From positions 1 to 50,254 of the forward strand of contig CAMHKQ010000015.1 of assembly GCA_946185745.1 (NCBI GenBank): a DNA stretch of 50,254 nucleotides. Direction: 5' to 3'. This stretch comes from an uncultured Bacteroidales bacterium (GTDB lineage: Bacteria; Bacteroidota; Bacteroidia; Bacteroidales; UBA932). Of the stretch, positions 29,570-39,012 are shown piece after piece. Every line of letters starts with the position of its first letter. Positions within the stretch are counted from its first letter, which is position 1. The notes beneath the pieces are model-generated. The model saw nothing but the letters and a program-made list of their open reading frames with translations, was not told the origin of the DNA and did not search any database. The translations under genes and the position numbers were made by a program.

Positions 29570-31198
29570 TTACTTGACCTCGGTAGCCCAGAAGAGAGTG
29601 TAGTAAGCGGAATCGCCGTTTACGTTGGCCTTGTTGGCCTCGTAGTTCGCGGTGTTGTTCGCAGCCTCGGTATTCGGATACTTGACACGCTGGGTAACGG
29701 TCTTGTAGCCGTTGTTGTCAGCGCCGTCCGCCGGATAGTAGAGGGCGGGCAGACCGGTCCTGCGGATATCGGTCCATGCCTGGGTGGGCTGGAGGATACC
29801 GAAGTTGACCCACTTCTGAGTCATGATGGCGTTGAGCTTGTCGCTGTAGGCACCCCAAACTGCAGTGGTGTATGCATTGATTTCAGCGTCGGAGGGATAC
29901 TCGGAAGCGCGGTAATCGTTGAACGCACTGGAGTTGTAGAACAGGGAAGCCTGGCTGCTCTCCATGTTGGACTTCAAGTAAGCCAGAATCGAGTACTTGA
30001 CACCGTCCTTGAACGCCGCTTCAGCAGTAGTCGTGGAGATGTATCCGCGCTGTGCGGCCTCCGCGAGGAGGAAGTAAACCTCGGAAGCGGTGATGATCGG
30101 GTTCCACATGTAGTTGTTGGACATGTAGGTGATGTTGTTCAGACGGGCATAGTAGCGGGTCTCTTCGGTGTTGTGGTCACCGCCGCTGCGCTCGCTCTGC
30201 TGTGCATCGGTCTCATGGGTGCTCATGCCGTAATAGTTGCCTTCTGCGTCGGGAACATAGATGACGGGCAGGCGGGGATCGTTGGCACCGGTGATCTGCA
30301 GGGCGTCGATGATGGCCTGGGAAGCGGTGTTGTTGATGTCCTTGAAGCCGTCACGATAGTTCTCGTAGTACTTGAAGCCGTCGTTGTCGGCCTTGACGCC
30401 GATGGCGTTGTCGAGGTCGGTCACGAGGAGACGGCCTGCGGCGGTCTTGACAGCAGCCTGTCCCTGGGAAGTGAGGCTTCCCTTGAGGGCGACATGCATG
30501 CCGAGACGGAGCATGAGCGAGTTGCAGTAGCGCTGCCACTTCTGGAGGTCACCGCCGTTGATGTAATCCTGCTGGGCGATCTTGGCCTGGGTGGTGCTGC
30601 TGATGCTGTTGCTCAGGGAACCGATTTCGGTATAAAGTGCGTCGAGGTTCTCGAGCATCATCTTGTACAGGTCTACGTCGCTGTCGTAGGCGGGATAAGA
30701 AGACACGAGGTCACCGGTGACGCCGAGGTTGCCGGCCGCAGTGAAGGGAACCGGGCCCCAGATGTCGCAAAGCTGGGAAAGATGGTCGTAGATGAACACT
30801 TCGGTCAGGGCCAGGAAAATACGGTCCTGGACCTTGGCGTCGCCTTCTTCTTCGTTCCATATCTTTTCCATGACCCTGTACTGACGCAGGATGTCGTAGA
30901 AGTTGTTCCAACGGTCGTTGGCATAACCGTCATTGATGTAATAGACGGTGCCGGAGTTGTTGGAGAAACCGATGGTCTGGGCCAGTTTGCCGAAGTAGTT
31001 ATCCCAGGTGTACATTCTCCAGTAGCTGTTGAATGTGTTCTGGTTGCCGGCCATGAAGGCACCGGTCATCAGCTTTTCGCAGGTGACAGTGGTAGTCTTG
31101 GAAGGATCGAGGTACTTGGATGCATAGTCATCTTCAGTGCAGGCAGAGAAGGCGACGAGTGCGGCAAGACCAAGCATTAATGCATATATCTTTTTCAT
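29570..31198 (-). CDS. SusD/RagB-family glycan-binding lipoprotein
   Basis: 542 residues from ATG 31198 (MKKIYALMLGLAALVAFSAC), lipobox FSAC (Cys20), so anchored to the outer membrane surface. Motifs WRMYTWDNYFGKLAQTIG, IFLALTEVFIYDHLSQLCDIWGPVPFT and WNPIITASEVYFLLAEAAQRGYIS are typical of the SusD-like_2 branch, with TPR-like helices. The C-terminal ...LPALYYPADGADNNGYKTVTQRVKYP is also typical. It lids the SusC transporter and captures oligosaccharide. It is separated from susC by 18 bp and shares its transcript. An in-frame MEEQN extension upstream is unlikely since it precedes the signal peptide. Confidence 0.93.
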   Translation of the reverse strand: MKKIYALMLGLAALVAFSACTEDDYASKYLDPSKTTTVTCEKLMTGAFMAGNQNTFNSYWRMYTWDNYFGKLAQTIGFSNNSGTVYYINDGYANDRWNNFYDILRQYRVMEKIWNEEEGDAKVQDRIFLALTEVFIYDHLSQLCDIWGPVPFTAAGNLGVTGDLVSSYPAYDSDVDLYKMMLENLDALYTEIGSLSNSISSTTQAKIAQQDYINGGDLQKWQRYCNSLMLRLGMHVALKGSLTSQGQAAVKTAAGRLLVTDLDNAIGVKADNDGFKYYENYRDGFKDINNTASQAIIDALQITGANDPRLPVIYVPDAEGNYYGMSTHETDAQQSERSGGDHNTEETRYYARLNNITYMSNNYMWNPIITASEVYFLLAEAAQRGYISTTTAEAAFKDGVKYSILAYLKSNMESSQASLFYNSSAFNDYRASEYPSDAEINAYTTAVWGAYSDKLNAIMTQKWVNFGILQPTQAWTDIRRTGLPALYYPADGADNNGYKTVTQRVKYPNTEAANNTANYEANKANVNGDSAYYTLFWATEVK

Positions 31199-31216
31199 AT
31201 TCTGTTCCTCCATTGA

Positions 31217-34200
31217 TTAGAAGTTGGCACGCAGGGTGAAACCGTAGGTACGGGTGGTGGAGGTGGAACCTCCGATGCACACCTGGCTGGTCCACTTGGT
31301 ACCGTCCGTAGCTTCGGCGTCGAAGATCGGGAGGTTCTTGTAGATGTAGAACGGGTTACGGGCGAACACTGAGAGCTTGATGCCGCTGCAGTGAATCTTG
31401 CTCGTAAGGGACTCGGGAAGAGCATAGGTGAGGGTGAGCTCACGGCACTTCAGGTAGGTGTTCTTGAAGATGGAACCGGAGTAGAAGCGGGATCCGCCGG
31501 TACCCCAGCCATACTGACGCTCAAGAGCCATTTCCTGGCTGACCATCTTGGTGTTGACCGCACCGCTGGTGGTAACGCCTTCGAGGATGACACCGTCGTG
31601 GCGCACTGCTTCGCCGTTGGGGCCGAGGTTGCCGGTCCAGGGAACGCAGTTGCCGTCGCCGTCGAGATAGTAGGACTGGCCGCCGAGAGCCTCGTTACGG
31701 TTGGGCAGGGACTCTACGATAGCACCGGTATGCATGTAGTACTGATAAGGCATGTTGAAGACGTCGCCGCCGATCTGGTAGCTGAAGTTGGCATCCAGGG
31801 AGACGCGCCTGTAGCCGAGCGAGAGGGCGAAGCCGCCGAGGAGGTCGGGCATTGCGTTACCGACCTTGACGGGCTCGTCGCTGCGGGCATAGTAACCGTT
31901 GTCGGCCACGATCTTGTTGCCCTTGTCGTCGTACTGATAGTCGAAGGAATAGATGTCACCCATCTTCTCGCCCTCGAAGGAGTAGAGATAGACGGCACCG
32001 TTGTCCCAACGGGCATGCTGGAGAACGTCGACGCCCTCTGCAAGCTTGACGACCTTGTTGGTGTTCCAGGCGATGTTGCCGGAAACGTCGAACCTCCAGT
32101 CACGGGTCTCGACGAGGGTCGCGTAAGCGGCGGCCTCGATACCCTTGTTCTCCAGTTCACCCACGTTCATGAGGATGGAGGAACCGCCGGCGGAACGCGG
32201 AACGGTGGTGTCAAGGATCTGGTCGGTGATGCGCTTGTGGTAGTAAGATACCTCGAAGCCTGCGCGGTTGTTGAAGAACTTGCCTTCGAGACCGACTTCA
32301 AACTCGTGGGTGGTTTCGGGAACGATGGTCTCGTTGCCGAGGGAAGCGCCAAGCTGGTTGTAGATGTAGCCGGAAGCGGTGCTCTGGCTGTAGGCAACGG
32401 CTGCACGGTAGATTTCCGGAGCAAGACCCACTATACCGTAGGAAGCACGGACCTTGCCGTAATCAACCCAGGACGGGAGGTTGAGAAGCTCGGAGAAGAT
32501 GATGGAGCCGTTCACCGAAGGATACCAGAAGGAATTGTGTCCGGGAGCCAGGGTGGAGGTCTTCTCGTTGCGGATGGTGCCTTCCACGAATGCCCAGTCG
32601 TCCCAGGAGAGGCCGAGGGTCGCATAAGCGGCGGTCTTCAGGAGGGAAGAAGTGGACTGGCCGGCATTGGCCTTCTCTTTGGAAGCGGTGAGGTTGAACC
32701 AGTTCTCGACGGAGAGGCCGTTGTTGGTGCTGACGGAAGTGTTGAGAACGTTTTCCTGACGTGCGGAATAACCGACATTGACATCGAGGCCAAGCTTCTG
32801 GGCGATGGTCGTGTTGTAGTTCAGGAGAGCGTCGCCGTAGATGGTCTGATAGGTGTTCTTGCCGACATAGTAGTAGCCGCCGTTGCCGCCGAAGACGACC
32901 GCGGTGCCGTTGTATTCCTTCTGCTCGATATCCTGGGCGGTCCAGTCAGTGGCGATGCTGCCCTTGAGGGTGAGGCCCTTGACAATCTGCCATGAAGGAG
33001 TGACGCTGGCGATGAGGCGCTGGTTGTTCTCGAAGCGCTCCTTGCCGAGGATGTTCCAGAAGTATTCGCCGATAAGAGCGCTGACACCGGGGCTGTATTC
33101 CCAACCCTCAGCGGGATTCTCGTGGGAAGAGGAGGTGTAAACGCGGTTCTGGTAGCCGGCGGAGGTGACGGTATGCTCACGATAGTAGGCGAGGTCTTCG
33201 AAGGAGCCCACCATACCGGTGAAGTTCGTGACCAGACGGGAAATCCTGTAAGGACGGTTCATCACGTTCTGGTTCATGTAGTTCACGGAGTAACCGAGCT
33301 TGAGGGCACCGTTGTCGGTGATGTTCTGGCTTCCGGAAAGCGCGAAGTTGTGCTTGCCGAGATGCGAGTTGTACTGGTTCGGGATGTTGTCCATGAAGGT
33401 GTACGAGAAGCGGGTGTTGCCGCGCTCGTTGCCGACGGTGAGGGCAACGTTGTACTGCTGGGTCCAGCCGGTGCGGAAGATGTTCTGGTACGGGTCGTCG
33501 GTGACGGCGCTGTAGTTCATCATGCCGGACGGGGTGTAGATGGGCTGGCCATCATACTCGGGGCCGTAGTAGTAGTAGCCGCCGCCGTCGTTCGCCATAC
33601 CTGCGAAGGAGCGGACGGTCTTGCCGCTGCGGTCCTTGTAGGAGGTGGTGAAACCGAAGGTGGGGGAAGTGGGGTCGGTGTCTACATCGTAGTAGCTCCA
33701 GTACTGGAAGGCGTCGCCGGGGCCGAAGATGGTCTGCATCTTTGGCATGTAAGCGACCTGGTCTGCCTGTACGGAAGCGCTGAAGTCGACGTGGACGCCG
33801 CTGTTCTTCTTACCCTTCTTCATGGTGATGAGAACTACACCGTTAGCGCCTTCGGAACCGTAAAGGGAGGTTGCGGATGCGCCCTTGAGGATGGAGAGGT
33901 TCTCGATGTCTTCCACGTTGATGTCGGTAAGACCGTTGGAATTCACGCGCTGGTCGCCCCAGTAGTCGGAGTTGTTGGCTTCGCCGTTACGCACCGGAAC
34001 GCCGTCAACAATGATGAGAGGCTGGTTGGTGCCGGTAATGGAGGAAAGACCGCGGACGTTGATGGAGATGGCGCCGGTGGCACCGCCGGGAGCGGTGGTG
34101 ACGCGGACACCGGCAGCCTTGCCGTAGAGGGCGGAACCCAGGGAGGGAGCAGCCGTGGCATTGAGGTTGTCGGCATTGACGGAAGCAACCGCGTAACCTA

Positions 34201-34558
34201 CCTTCTTTTCATCCTTGCGGATACCGAGGGCGGTTACGACCGTGCCTTCGAGCATTTCGGAGTCTTCGTCTAGGGTGACGAGAATCCTCTGGCCGTTGAA
34301 GACGACGGTCTTGGAGGTGTAGCCGAGACATGCGATCTCGAGCACATCTCCGTTGCGGACGCCGGAGAGCGTGAAGGTACCGTCATCGGCAGTGATGGTG
34401 CCGTTGTGGGTACCCTGAACAAGTACGGATGCGCCGGGCACGGGGCCGAGGGCATCAGTGATCACACCTGTAGCAGTGTTCTGTGCAAAAGCCGGAACGG
34501 CAAGTGCAAAGAGCATTGCGACAGCGATTCCTTTGAGGAATCCACCAATACTTTTCAT
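31217..34558 (-). CDS. SusC/RagA-family TonB-dependent outer membrane transporter
   Basis: 1,113 residues from ATG 34558. A signal peptide (MKSIGGFLKGIAVAMLFALAVPAFA) is followed by the carboxypeptidase-like domain ATGVITDALGPVPGASVLVQGT with GTFTLSGV (about 30-105). The plug follows, with the SusC hallmark INVRGLSSITGTNQPLIIVDGVP and ILKGASATSLYGSEGANGVVLITMKKG, and then the 22-strand barrel ending in ...TYGFTLRANF with a terminal Phe. It imports oligosaccharides across the outer membrane with energy from TonB. There is no N-terminal STN/signalling domain, so it is not a sigma/anti-sigma-controlled type. Its own promoter (34637-34667) lies at the end of the upstream fucosidase gene, but that operon could also read through. 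Confidence 0.95.
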   Translation of the reverse strand: MKSIGGFLKGIAVAMLFALAVPAFAQNTATGVITDALGPVPGASVLVQGTHNGTITADDGTFTLSGVRNGDVLEIACLGYTSKTVVFNGQRILVTLDEDSEMLEGTVVTALGIRKDEKKVGYAVASVNADNLNATAAPSLGSALYGKAAGVRVTTAPGGATGAISINVRGLSSITGTNQPLIIVDGVPVRNGEANNSDYWGDQRVNSNGLTDINVEDIENLSILKGASATSLYGSEGANGVVLITMKKGKKNSGVHVDFSASVQADQVAYMPKMQTIFGPGDAFQYWSYYDVDTDPTSPTFGFTTSYKDRSGKTVRSFAGMANDGGGYYYYGPEYDGQPIYTPSGMMNYSAVTDDPYQNIFRTGWTQQYNVALTVGNERGNTRFSYTFMDNIPNQYNSHLGKHNFALSGSQNITDNGALKLGYSVNYMNQNVMNRPYRISRLVTNFTGMVGSFEDLAYYREHTVTSAGYQNRVYTSSSHENPAEGWEYSPGVSALIGEYFWNILGKERFENNQRLIASVTPSWQIVKGLTLKGSIATDWTAQDIEQKEYNGTAVVFGGNGGYYYVGKNTYQTIYGDALLNYNTTIAQKLGLDVNVGYSARQENVLNTSVSTNNGLSVENWFNLTASKEKANAGQSTSSLLKTAAYATLGLSWDDWAFVEGTIRNEKTSTLAPGHNSFWYPSVNGSIIFSELLNLPSWVDYGKVRASYGIVGLAPEIYRAAVAYSQSTASGYIYNQLGASLGNETIVPETTHEFEVGLEGKFFNNRAGFEVSYYHKRITDQILDTTVPRSAGGSSILMNVGELENKGIEAAAYATLVETRDWRFDVSGNIAWNTNKVVKLAEGVDVLQHARWDNGAVYLYSFEGEKMGDIYSFDYQYDDKGNKIVADNGYYARSDEPVKVGNAMPDLLGGFALSLGYRRVSLDANFSYQIGGDVFNMPYQYYMHTGAIVESLPNRNEALGGQSYYLDGDGNCVPWTGNLGPNGEAVRHDGVILEGVTTSGAVNTKMVSQEMALERQYGWGTGGSRFYSGSIFKNTYLKCRELTLTYALPESLTSKIHCSGIKLSVFARNPFYIYKNLPIFDAEATDGTKWTSQVCIGGSTSTTRTYGFTLRANF

Positions 34559-34636
34559 GTTTTTTTCGGTTAAATAAATAATGGTTGATATTAGGTTGTG
34601 TATAAAAATAGTCTTCTCAATTATACAATAAGTTTG

Positions 34637-34667
34637 CAAAGATAATCAAAAATATCGTTTTGTCAAA
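34637..34667 (-). promoter_or_regulatory. Promoter of susC/susD
   Basis: On the minus strand TATCTTTG (34644-34637) is preceded by TTTG (34667-34664) at 19 bp, a perfect consensus. It leaves a leader of about 75 nt. The -33 box overlaps the stop of the GH29 gene. Confidence 0.85.
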
Positions 34668-36012
34668 TCATCTCCCCCTTGAATACTCCGTCGTAATACA
34701 GTTTGGGCTTCCTTATGGAGCATCCGGGAGCTATGGTTTCTCTGACCTTAATCCGCACGCCGCAGGCAGTTACGTCCGGCACGGGGACTATCCTCTTATG
34801 GCCGATTGTGGTTTCGGAGGCGATTCCGGTCCAGTTTCCGTCTTCGCCCATCACCTCTATGGTAAAGGCCGCTATTTTCTGCCCGGAGGCTATATCCTCC
34901 TCAAGGACAACCCGGTTGAAAGTGACGGGTTCCGCCATGGTGAGAGTCCAGCAGTCGCCTTTGCGGCGCAGCTTCGCCCCGGCGGCAAGGTCATCGGCGA
35001 AAATCTCATCCAGCGCGGCGCGGAATTCCATCAGGCGGACGGAATCCACGGGATGGATGCGGCCGGTGACGTCCGGCGGCACGTTGAGCAGCAGGAGCGA
35101 ATTGCGGCCGACGCTCTCGTAGTAAATCTTGAGCAGCTCGTCGACGCTCTTCACCTTGTCGTTCTCGCTTTCGCGCCAGAACCAGCCCGGACGTATGGAA
35201 ACATCGGTTTCCGCCGGCACCCAGTGAGTGCCTTCGGGATCGCCCTCATTCAGGTATTCAGTTCCCCTGGGGTTCTCCCCCGGCTTCACGTCGTCCGTGT
35301 CCATCATGCCCCAGCAGGTCCTGCCGGCATGTCCTTCCTCGTTGCCGACCCAGCGGCATCCGGGACCTCCGTCGCCGAAGATGATGGCCTGCGGATTGTA
35401 TTTGTATACAGTGGAATTGAACAGCGGCCAGTCGTACACCTGCTTCTTTCCGTTCGGGCCCTCGCCGTTCGCACCGTCGAACCACTGCTCGAAAATGGGC
35501 CCGTAGGGGCCTCCGTGCACGCTTTCAAGCGTTTTCACGAAGACGTCGTTATACTCGGGAGTGCCGTAATGCGGGTCGTTCCTGTCCCAGGGCGAGATGT
35601 ACACGCCAAACTTGAGCCCGTATTCCCTGCAGGCTTCGGACAGCTCCGCCAGCACGTCGCCCTTTCCGTCCCTCCACGCACTCTGCGCCACGGTATGGGT
35701 GCTCACCGGGCTGGGCCAGAGGCAGAACCCGTCGTGGTGTTTGGCAGTGATGATGATGCCCTTGAATCCTGCGGCCTTTGCCGTGGCGGCCCACTGGCGG
35801 CAGTCGAGGTCGCCCGGGTTGAACACGTCCTCAGCCTCGGTGCCGTCCCCCCATTCGTTTCCGGTGAAGGTGTTTGGCCCGAAGTGGCAGAACATGTTCA
35901 TTTCCATGTCCTGCCATTCAAGCTGGGCACGGGTGGGCTTGGGCAGATTGTTCTTTTCGCCGCATGCGCAGATTAGGCATAGCGCGAAGGCGGCGGCAAT
36001 TATCTTTCTCAT
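34663..36012 (-). CDS. GH29 alpha-fucosidase lipoprotein, subfamily-B type
   Basis: 449 residues with a lipoprotein signal peptide (MRKIIAAAFALCLICAC). The GH29 core has MNMFCHFGPNTFTGNEWGDG, TAKHHDGFCLWPS, GVYISPWDRN and FEQWFDGANGEGPNGK with the nucleophile Asp in WFDGAN, then HWVPAETDVSIRPGWFWR. The WFDGANG pattern is the one seen in subfamily B enzymes, which prefer alpha-1,3/1,4-linked fucose such as Lewis epitopes and the N-glycan antenna. A C-terminal beta-sandwich (about 340-449) follows. It starts within the GH2 stop (ATGA overlap) and closes the long glycosidase operon. It differs clearly from the other GH29 at 26972. Confidence 0.9.
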   Translation of the reverse strand: MRKIIAAAFALCLICACGEKNNLPKPTRAQLEWQDMEMNMFCHFGPNTFTGNEWGDGTEAEDVFNPGDLDCRQWAATAKAAGFKGIIITAKHHDGFCLWPSPVSTHTVAQSAWRDGKGDVLAELSEACREYGLKFGVYISPWDRNDPHYGTPEYNDVFVKTLESVHGGPYGPIFEQWFDGANGEGPNGKKQVYDWPLFNSTVYKYNPQAIIFGDGGPGCRWVGNEEGHAGRTCWGMMDTDDVKPGENPRGTEYLNEGDPEGTHWVPAETDVSIRPGWFWRESENDKVKSVDELLKIYYESVGRNSLLLLNVPPDVTGRIHPVDSVRLMEFRAALDEIFADDLAAGAKLRRKGDCWTLTMAEPVTFNRVVLEEDIASGQKIAAFTIEVMGEDGNWTGIASETTIGHKRIVPVPDVTACGVRIKVRETIAPGCSIRKPKLYYDGVFKGEMI

Positions 36013-39008
36013 TTCCTTGAAAGTACTAAGGTGAAGTCATAATCCTTGTCGGCCCAGAGGGTACGGTCCGGCTCGGGACGCTGTCCCCAGGAGTCATATC
36101 CGCCCACGCCGGTCATCCCGCCGTCGAGACAGAGCTCCACGTAAGGCTGCACGGGGATGTCGTTCACATGTGCCCATATGCGGCTGCCGTCTTCTTCGCG
36201 CGGGTCAAGGTCTTCGATGCTGCAACGCAAAGCATTGAATTCGAAGGATTTATCGCCGGTGATACAGAGCGGGCCTATCTCCAGCCATTCCACACCGGTG
36301 TGGTGTCCGGTCTCCTGCGGGCGCACATAGGGGAAGCATTCGTCCTTCGCACTGGATTCATAGATTCCGACGGGGCAGGAAGCGAAGCGGTCCATATAGT
36401 TCTCCCGGGGCCCGCGGCCGAAATATCTGAAGCCGTCGCATTTGGCCTTCATCCGGGTGCGGAAACCGATACGCGGGATGTCGACATGCTCCTTCCCGCC
36501 ATGGAAGGCGGAAGTGATGCGCAGTTCGCCGCCCTTGGCAAGCCTGTATTCCACCTCCATCGTGCATCCGTAGGGAAGCTCGTAATTCACTACCACGGCG
36601 CCGCCGGCTTCATCGGTGAAGGCTTCTGCCGACAGCACGGACGGGGCGTCTTTCCAGAGTTTGTTCCTGGACTGCGGGCCGCCGTCGCCCCAGTCGTTGT
36701 CGAGGGGAGCGCGCCAGAACTCGGGCCCGAGGCCGAACTTCTTGAGTATCACGTTCTTGAGCCCCTGCCTGAACTGCACTACCCTGCCAGTGGAGGAATC
36801 CACCACGAGCCGGCCGCCCATACCCTTGAGCACGATCTTGTCGCCGACTTTCCTGACTCTGACCTTATAGCGGGCAGGCTCGGGGAGGGACTTTTCGACG
36901 CTGCGCAGGAGCAGCTGTTCGGTAGCCACCGGATACTCTGCCGGAAGCATCTTATCAGCTTCGGGAGTAAGCAGGCTGAAATTGATGTAATAGGTCTTGA
37001 GGGGATCCATCTCCGGCAGGGCCGCCTCGAAGGCCTCGGCGGTCCTGGGTGCCGTCGTGAACAGCTTTTCACCGTCAGCAACCTTTATTCCGTCCTCCGT
37101 GATTTCCCAGCGGAGGATATGGTTCAACGGCTTGAAATAGAGGCGGTTGAATATCTGGAAACGATTCATCGCGGCCTGGTCTCCGGGGTTCTCGGCAGGG
37201 GCGAACTCGATGGCCGCCTCCTGATAGAAATGTTTCACTTCGAATGCGCCCGGATGCACGGTAAGGTCGGGACTGACAAGTCCGTTGCAGCAGAAGTTGC
37301 GGTCTGCCCACCAGTGGGCGGGATCCTTGGCCGGATCGCCGTAGTCGCCGCCGTAAGTCCAGTATTTCCTGCCCTTTGCATCCTCAACGGCGATTCCCTG
37401 GTCTATCCAGTCCCAGATGAAGCCGCCCTGGAGGTTGTCATAAGCGTAGGTCTCGTACCACATCAGGTCGAAGGAGCCGTTGCTGTTGCCCATGGCGTGG
37501 GAATACTCGCACTGAACCACCGGCTTGGTGGAAGGCAGCTCGGCCTGGTGATGCAGCCAGCGGGTGTCGGCGTACATCGGGTTCAGGAAATCGGAATTGC
37601 GGTCGTGGGCCGCCCGCTCATATACTACCGGACGGTTCTGGCCGCCTTTTTCCATGGCCTTGAGCATGTCGTAGGTGCGCTCGAAATTCACGCCGTTGCC
37701 GGCCTCGTTACCGAGCGAAAGCACTGTCACACAGGGATATCCGGCGGTGCGCCTGTACATGTTCAGGGTCCTGTCTTCGTGCTTGGTATACCATGCGGGA
37801 TCCTTCGCGAGGCTTTCGGGGCCGTAGCCCATCCCGTGGCTCTCGATATTCGCCTCGTCGTACACATAGAAACCGAGGCTGTCGCAGAGCTCGTAGAAGG
37901 CACGGGGCTGAGGATAATGGCAGGTGCGGATGGCATTTATGTTGAGCTCGCGCATGCGCACCAGGTTCCTGCGGATATACTCGCGGTCGCACCAGTGCCC
38001 GGTGAACTCGTTGTGCTCGTGCATGTTGACGCCCTTGAACTTGATGGGCTGTCCGTTGAAATAGAACACGTTGCCGCGAATCTCCAGATGGCGGAAGCCC
38101 ACGTCGAATCGGGTATACTCTCCCCCGGCTTTCAACAGCAGGTTGTAGAGGTTGGGCTCCTCGGCGCTCCACGGCTTCACCGCCGGGATGCGCACACCGC
38201 GGACTCCGGCATTGCCCTCGGAAACCACGGTTCCGTCTGCGTCAACCAGCTTGTACTCCGCCGGAACGGTGGTGGTGAGGCTGAAGATGCCGTCTCCGTT
38301 TGCAAGGTCATAATCGGCCACGACGCTGAAATCGAGGCTGGCCGCCGAGCTCTCGCTGGAAAGGTAGACGTCCCGTTCGATGCCGCTCACGCGCCAGAAG
38401 TCCTGGCATTCCAGATAGGAGCCGGTGCTCCAGTGGGTGCATTTGAGCATCAGTTCATTCTCGCCTTCCTTCAGGTAGGAGGTGATATTGAAGCGGGCCA
38501 GCTCCTTGCTGTCTTCGCTGTAACCGACCTCCTTGCCGTTTACAAACGTGTAGACGCCCGATTTGGCACCGCAGAGGTTCAGGTACACTTCCCTGCCGGC
38601 CCATGCGGCGGGAACGGTGAACTTGCGCATGTAGATGCCCACCGGAATGTCGTCGGGAAGCACCGGCGGATGCGGTTCTGCGGCGAAGTCATACGTGGTG
38701 TTGACATAAACCGGTGTGCCGTGGCCCTGGAATTCCCAGTTGCCGGGAACGGTGATCTTCCCCCAGCCTTCGAGCCGGGCGGGGATATCCTTTTCCGAGT
38801 TGAAAAAGAGGAAGTTCCAGGTTCCGTTCAGGTCGAGGTAGAACGGGCTCTTCTCGAACGGAAGCGAGCGCGCCTCTTCCTCGGAAGAGTACATTATCAG
38901 CTCCGTCCTCTGCATCTGGGCGTTCACGCAGGTCACGTCCATGTCCCTGTGCAGGGGAAGCACCTGCAGGACGGTAAAAAGAATTGAAATCAGTGTCATT
39001 TGCGACAT
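36009..39008 (-). CDS. GH2 beta-galactosidase-type glycosidase
   Basis: 999 residues of LacZ architecture: jelly-roll domain (about 45-215, WNFLFFNSEKDIPARLEGW), two Ig-like domains, the catalytic barrel (INAIRTCHYPQPRAFYELCDSLGFYVYDEANIESHGMGYG), acid/base Glu435 in SLGNEAGNG and nucleophile Glu501 in QCEYSHAMGNS, then a C-terminal Bgal_small_N domain. It would remove terminal beta-galactose. LacZ-type specificity is likely but not certain within GH2. The N-terminal hydrophobic stretch (MTLISILFTVLQVLPL) is a weak signal peptide without a lipobox, so export to the periplasm is probable. It lies four bases after a GH92 stop and overlaps the GH29 start, in one operon. Confidence 0.92.
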   Translation of the reverse strand: MSQMTLISILFTVLQVLPLHRDMDVTCVNAQMQRTELIMYSSEEEARSLPFEKSPFYLDLNGTWNFLFFNSEKDIPARLEGWGKITVPGNWEFQGHGTPVYVNTTYDFAAEPHPPVLPDDIPVGIYMRKFTVPAAWAGREVYLNLCGAKSGVYTFVNGKEVGYSEDSKELARFNITSYLKEGENELMLKCTHWSTGSYLECQDFWRVSGIERDVYLSSESSAASLDFSVVADYDLANGDGIFSLTTTVPAEYKLVDADGTVVSEGNAGVRGVRIPAVKPWSAEEPNLYNLLLKAGGEYTRFDVGFRHLEIRGNVFYFNGQPIKFKGVNMHEHNEFTGHWCDREYIRRNLVRMRELNINAIRTCHYPQPRAFYELCDSLGFYVYDEANIESHGMGYGPESLAKDPAWYTKHEDRTLNMYRRTAGYPCVTVLSLGNEAGNGVNFERTYDMLKAMEKGGQNRPVVYERAAHDRNSDFLNPMYADTRWLHHQAELPSTKPVVQCEYSHAMGNSNGSFDLMWYETYAYDNLQGGFIWDWIDQGIAVEDAKGRKYWTYGGDYGDPAKDPAHWWADRNFCCNGLVSPDLTVHPGAFEVKHFYQEAAIEFAPAENPGDQAAMNRFQIFNRLYFKPLNHILRWEITEDGIKVADGEKLFTTAPRTAEAFEAALPEMDPLKTYYINFSLLTPEADKMLPAEYPVATEQLLLRSVEKSLPEPARYKVRVRKVGDKIVLKGMGGRLVVDSSTGRVVQFRQGLKNVILKKFGLGPEFWRAPLDNDWGDGGPQSRNKLWKDAPSVLSAEAFTDEAGGAVVVNYELPYGCTMEVEYRLAKGGELRITSAFHGGKEHVDIPRIGFRTRMKAKCDGFRYFGRGPRENYMDRFASCPVGIYESSAKDECFPYVRPQETGHHTGVEWLEIGPLCITGDKSFEFNALRCSIEDLDPREEDGSRIWAHVNDIPVQPYVELCLDGGMTGVGGYDSWGQRPEPDRTLWADKDYDFTLVLSRK

Positions 39009-39012
39009 ATGG

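Noticed and set aside
36168..38987. A 939-codon plus-strand open frame opposite GH2
   Set aside because: Antisense shadow; GH2 catalytic residues and overlaps fix the coding strand.
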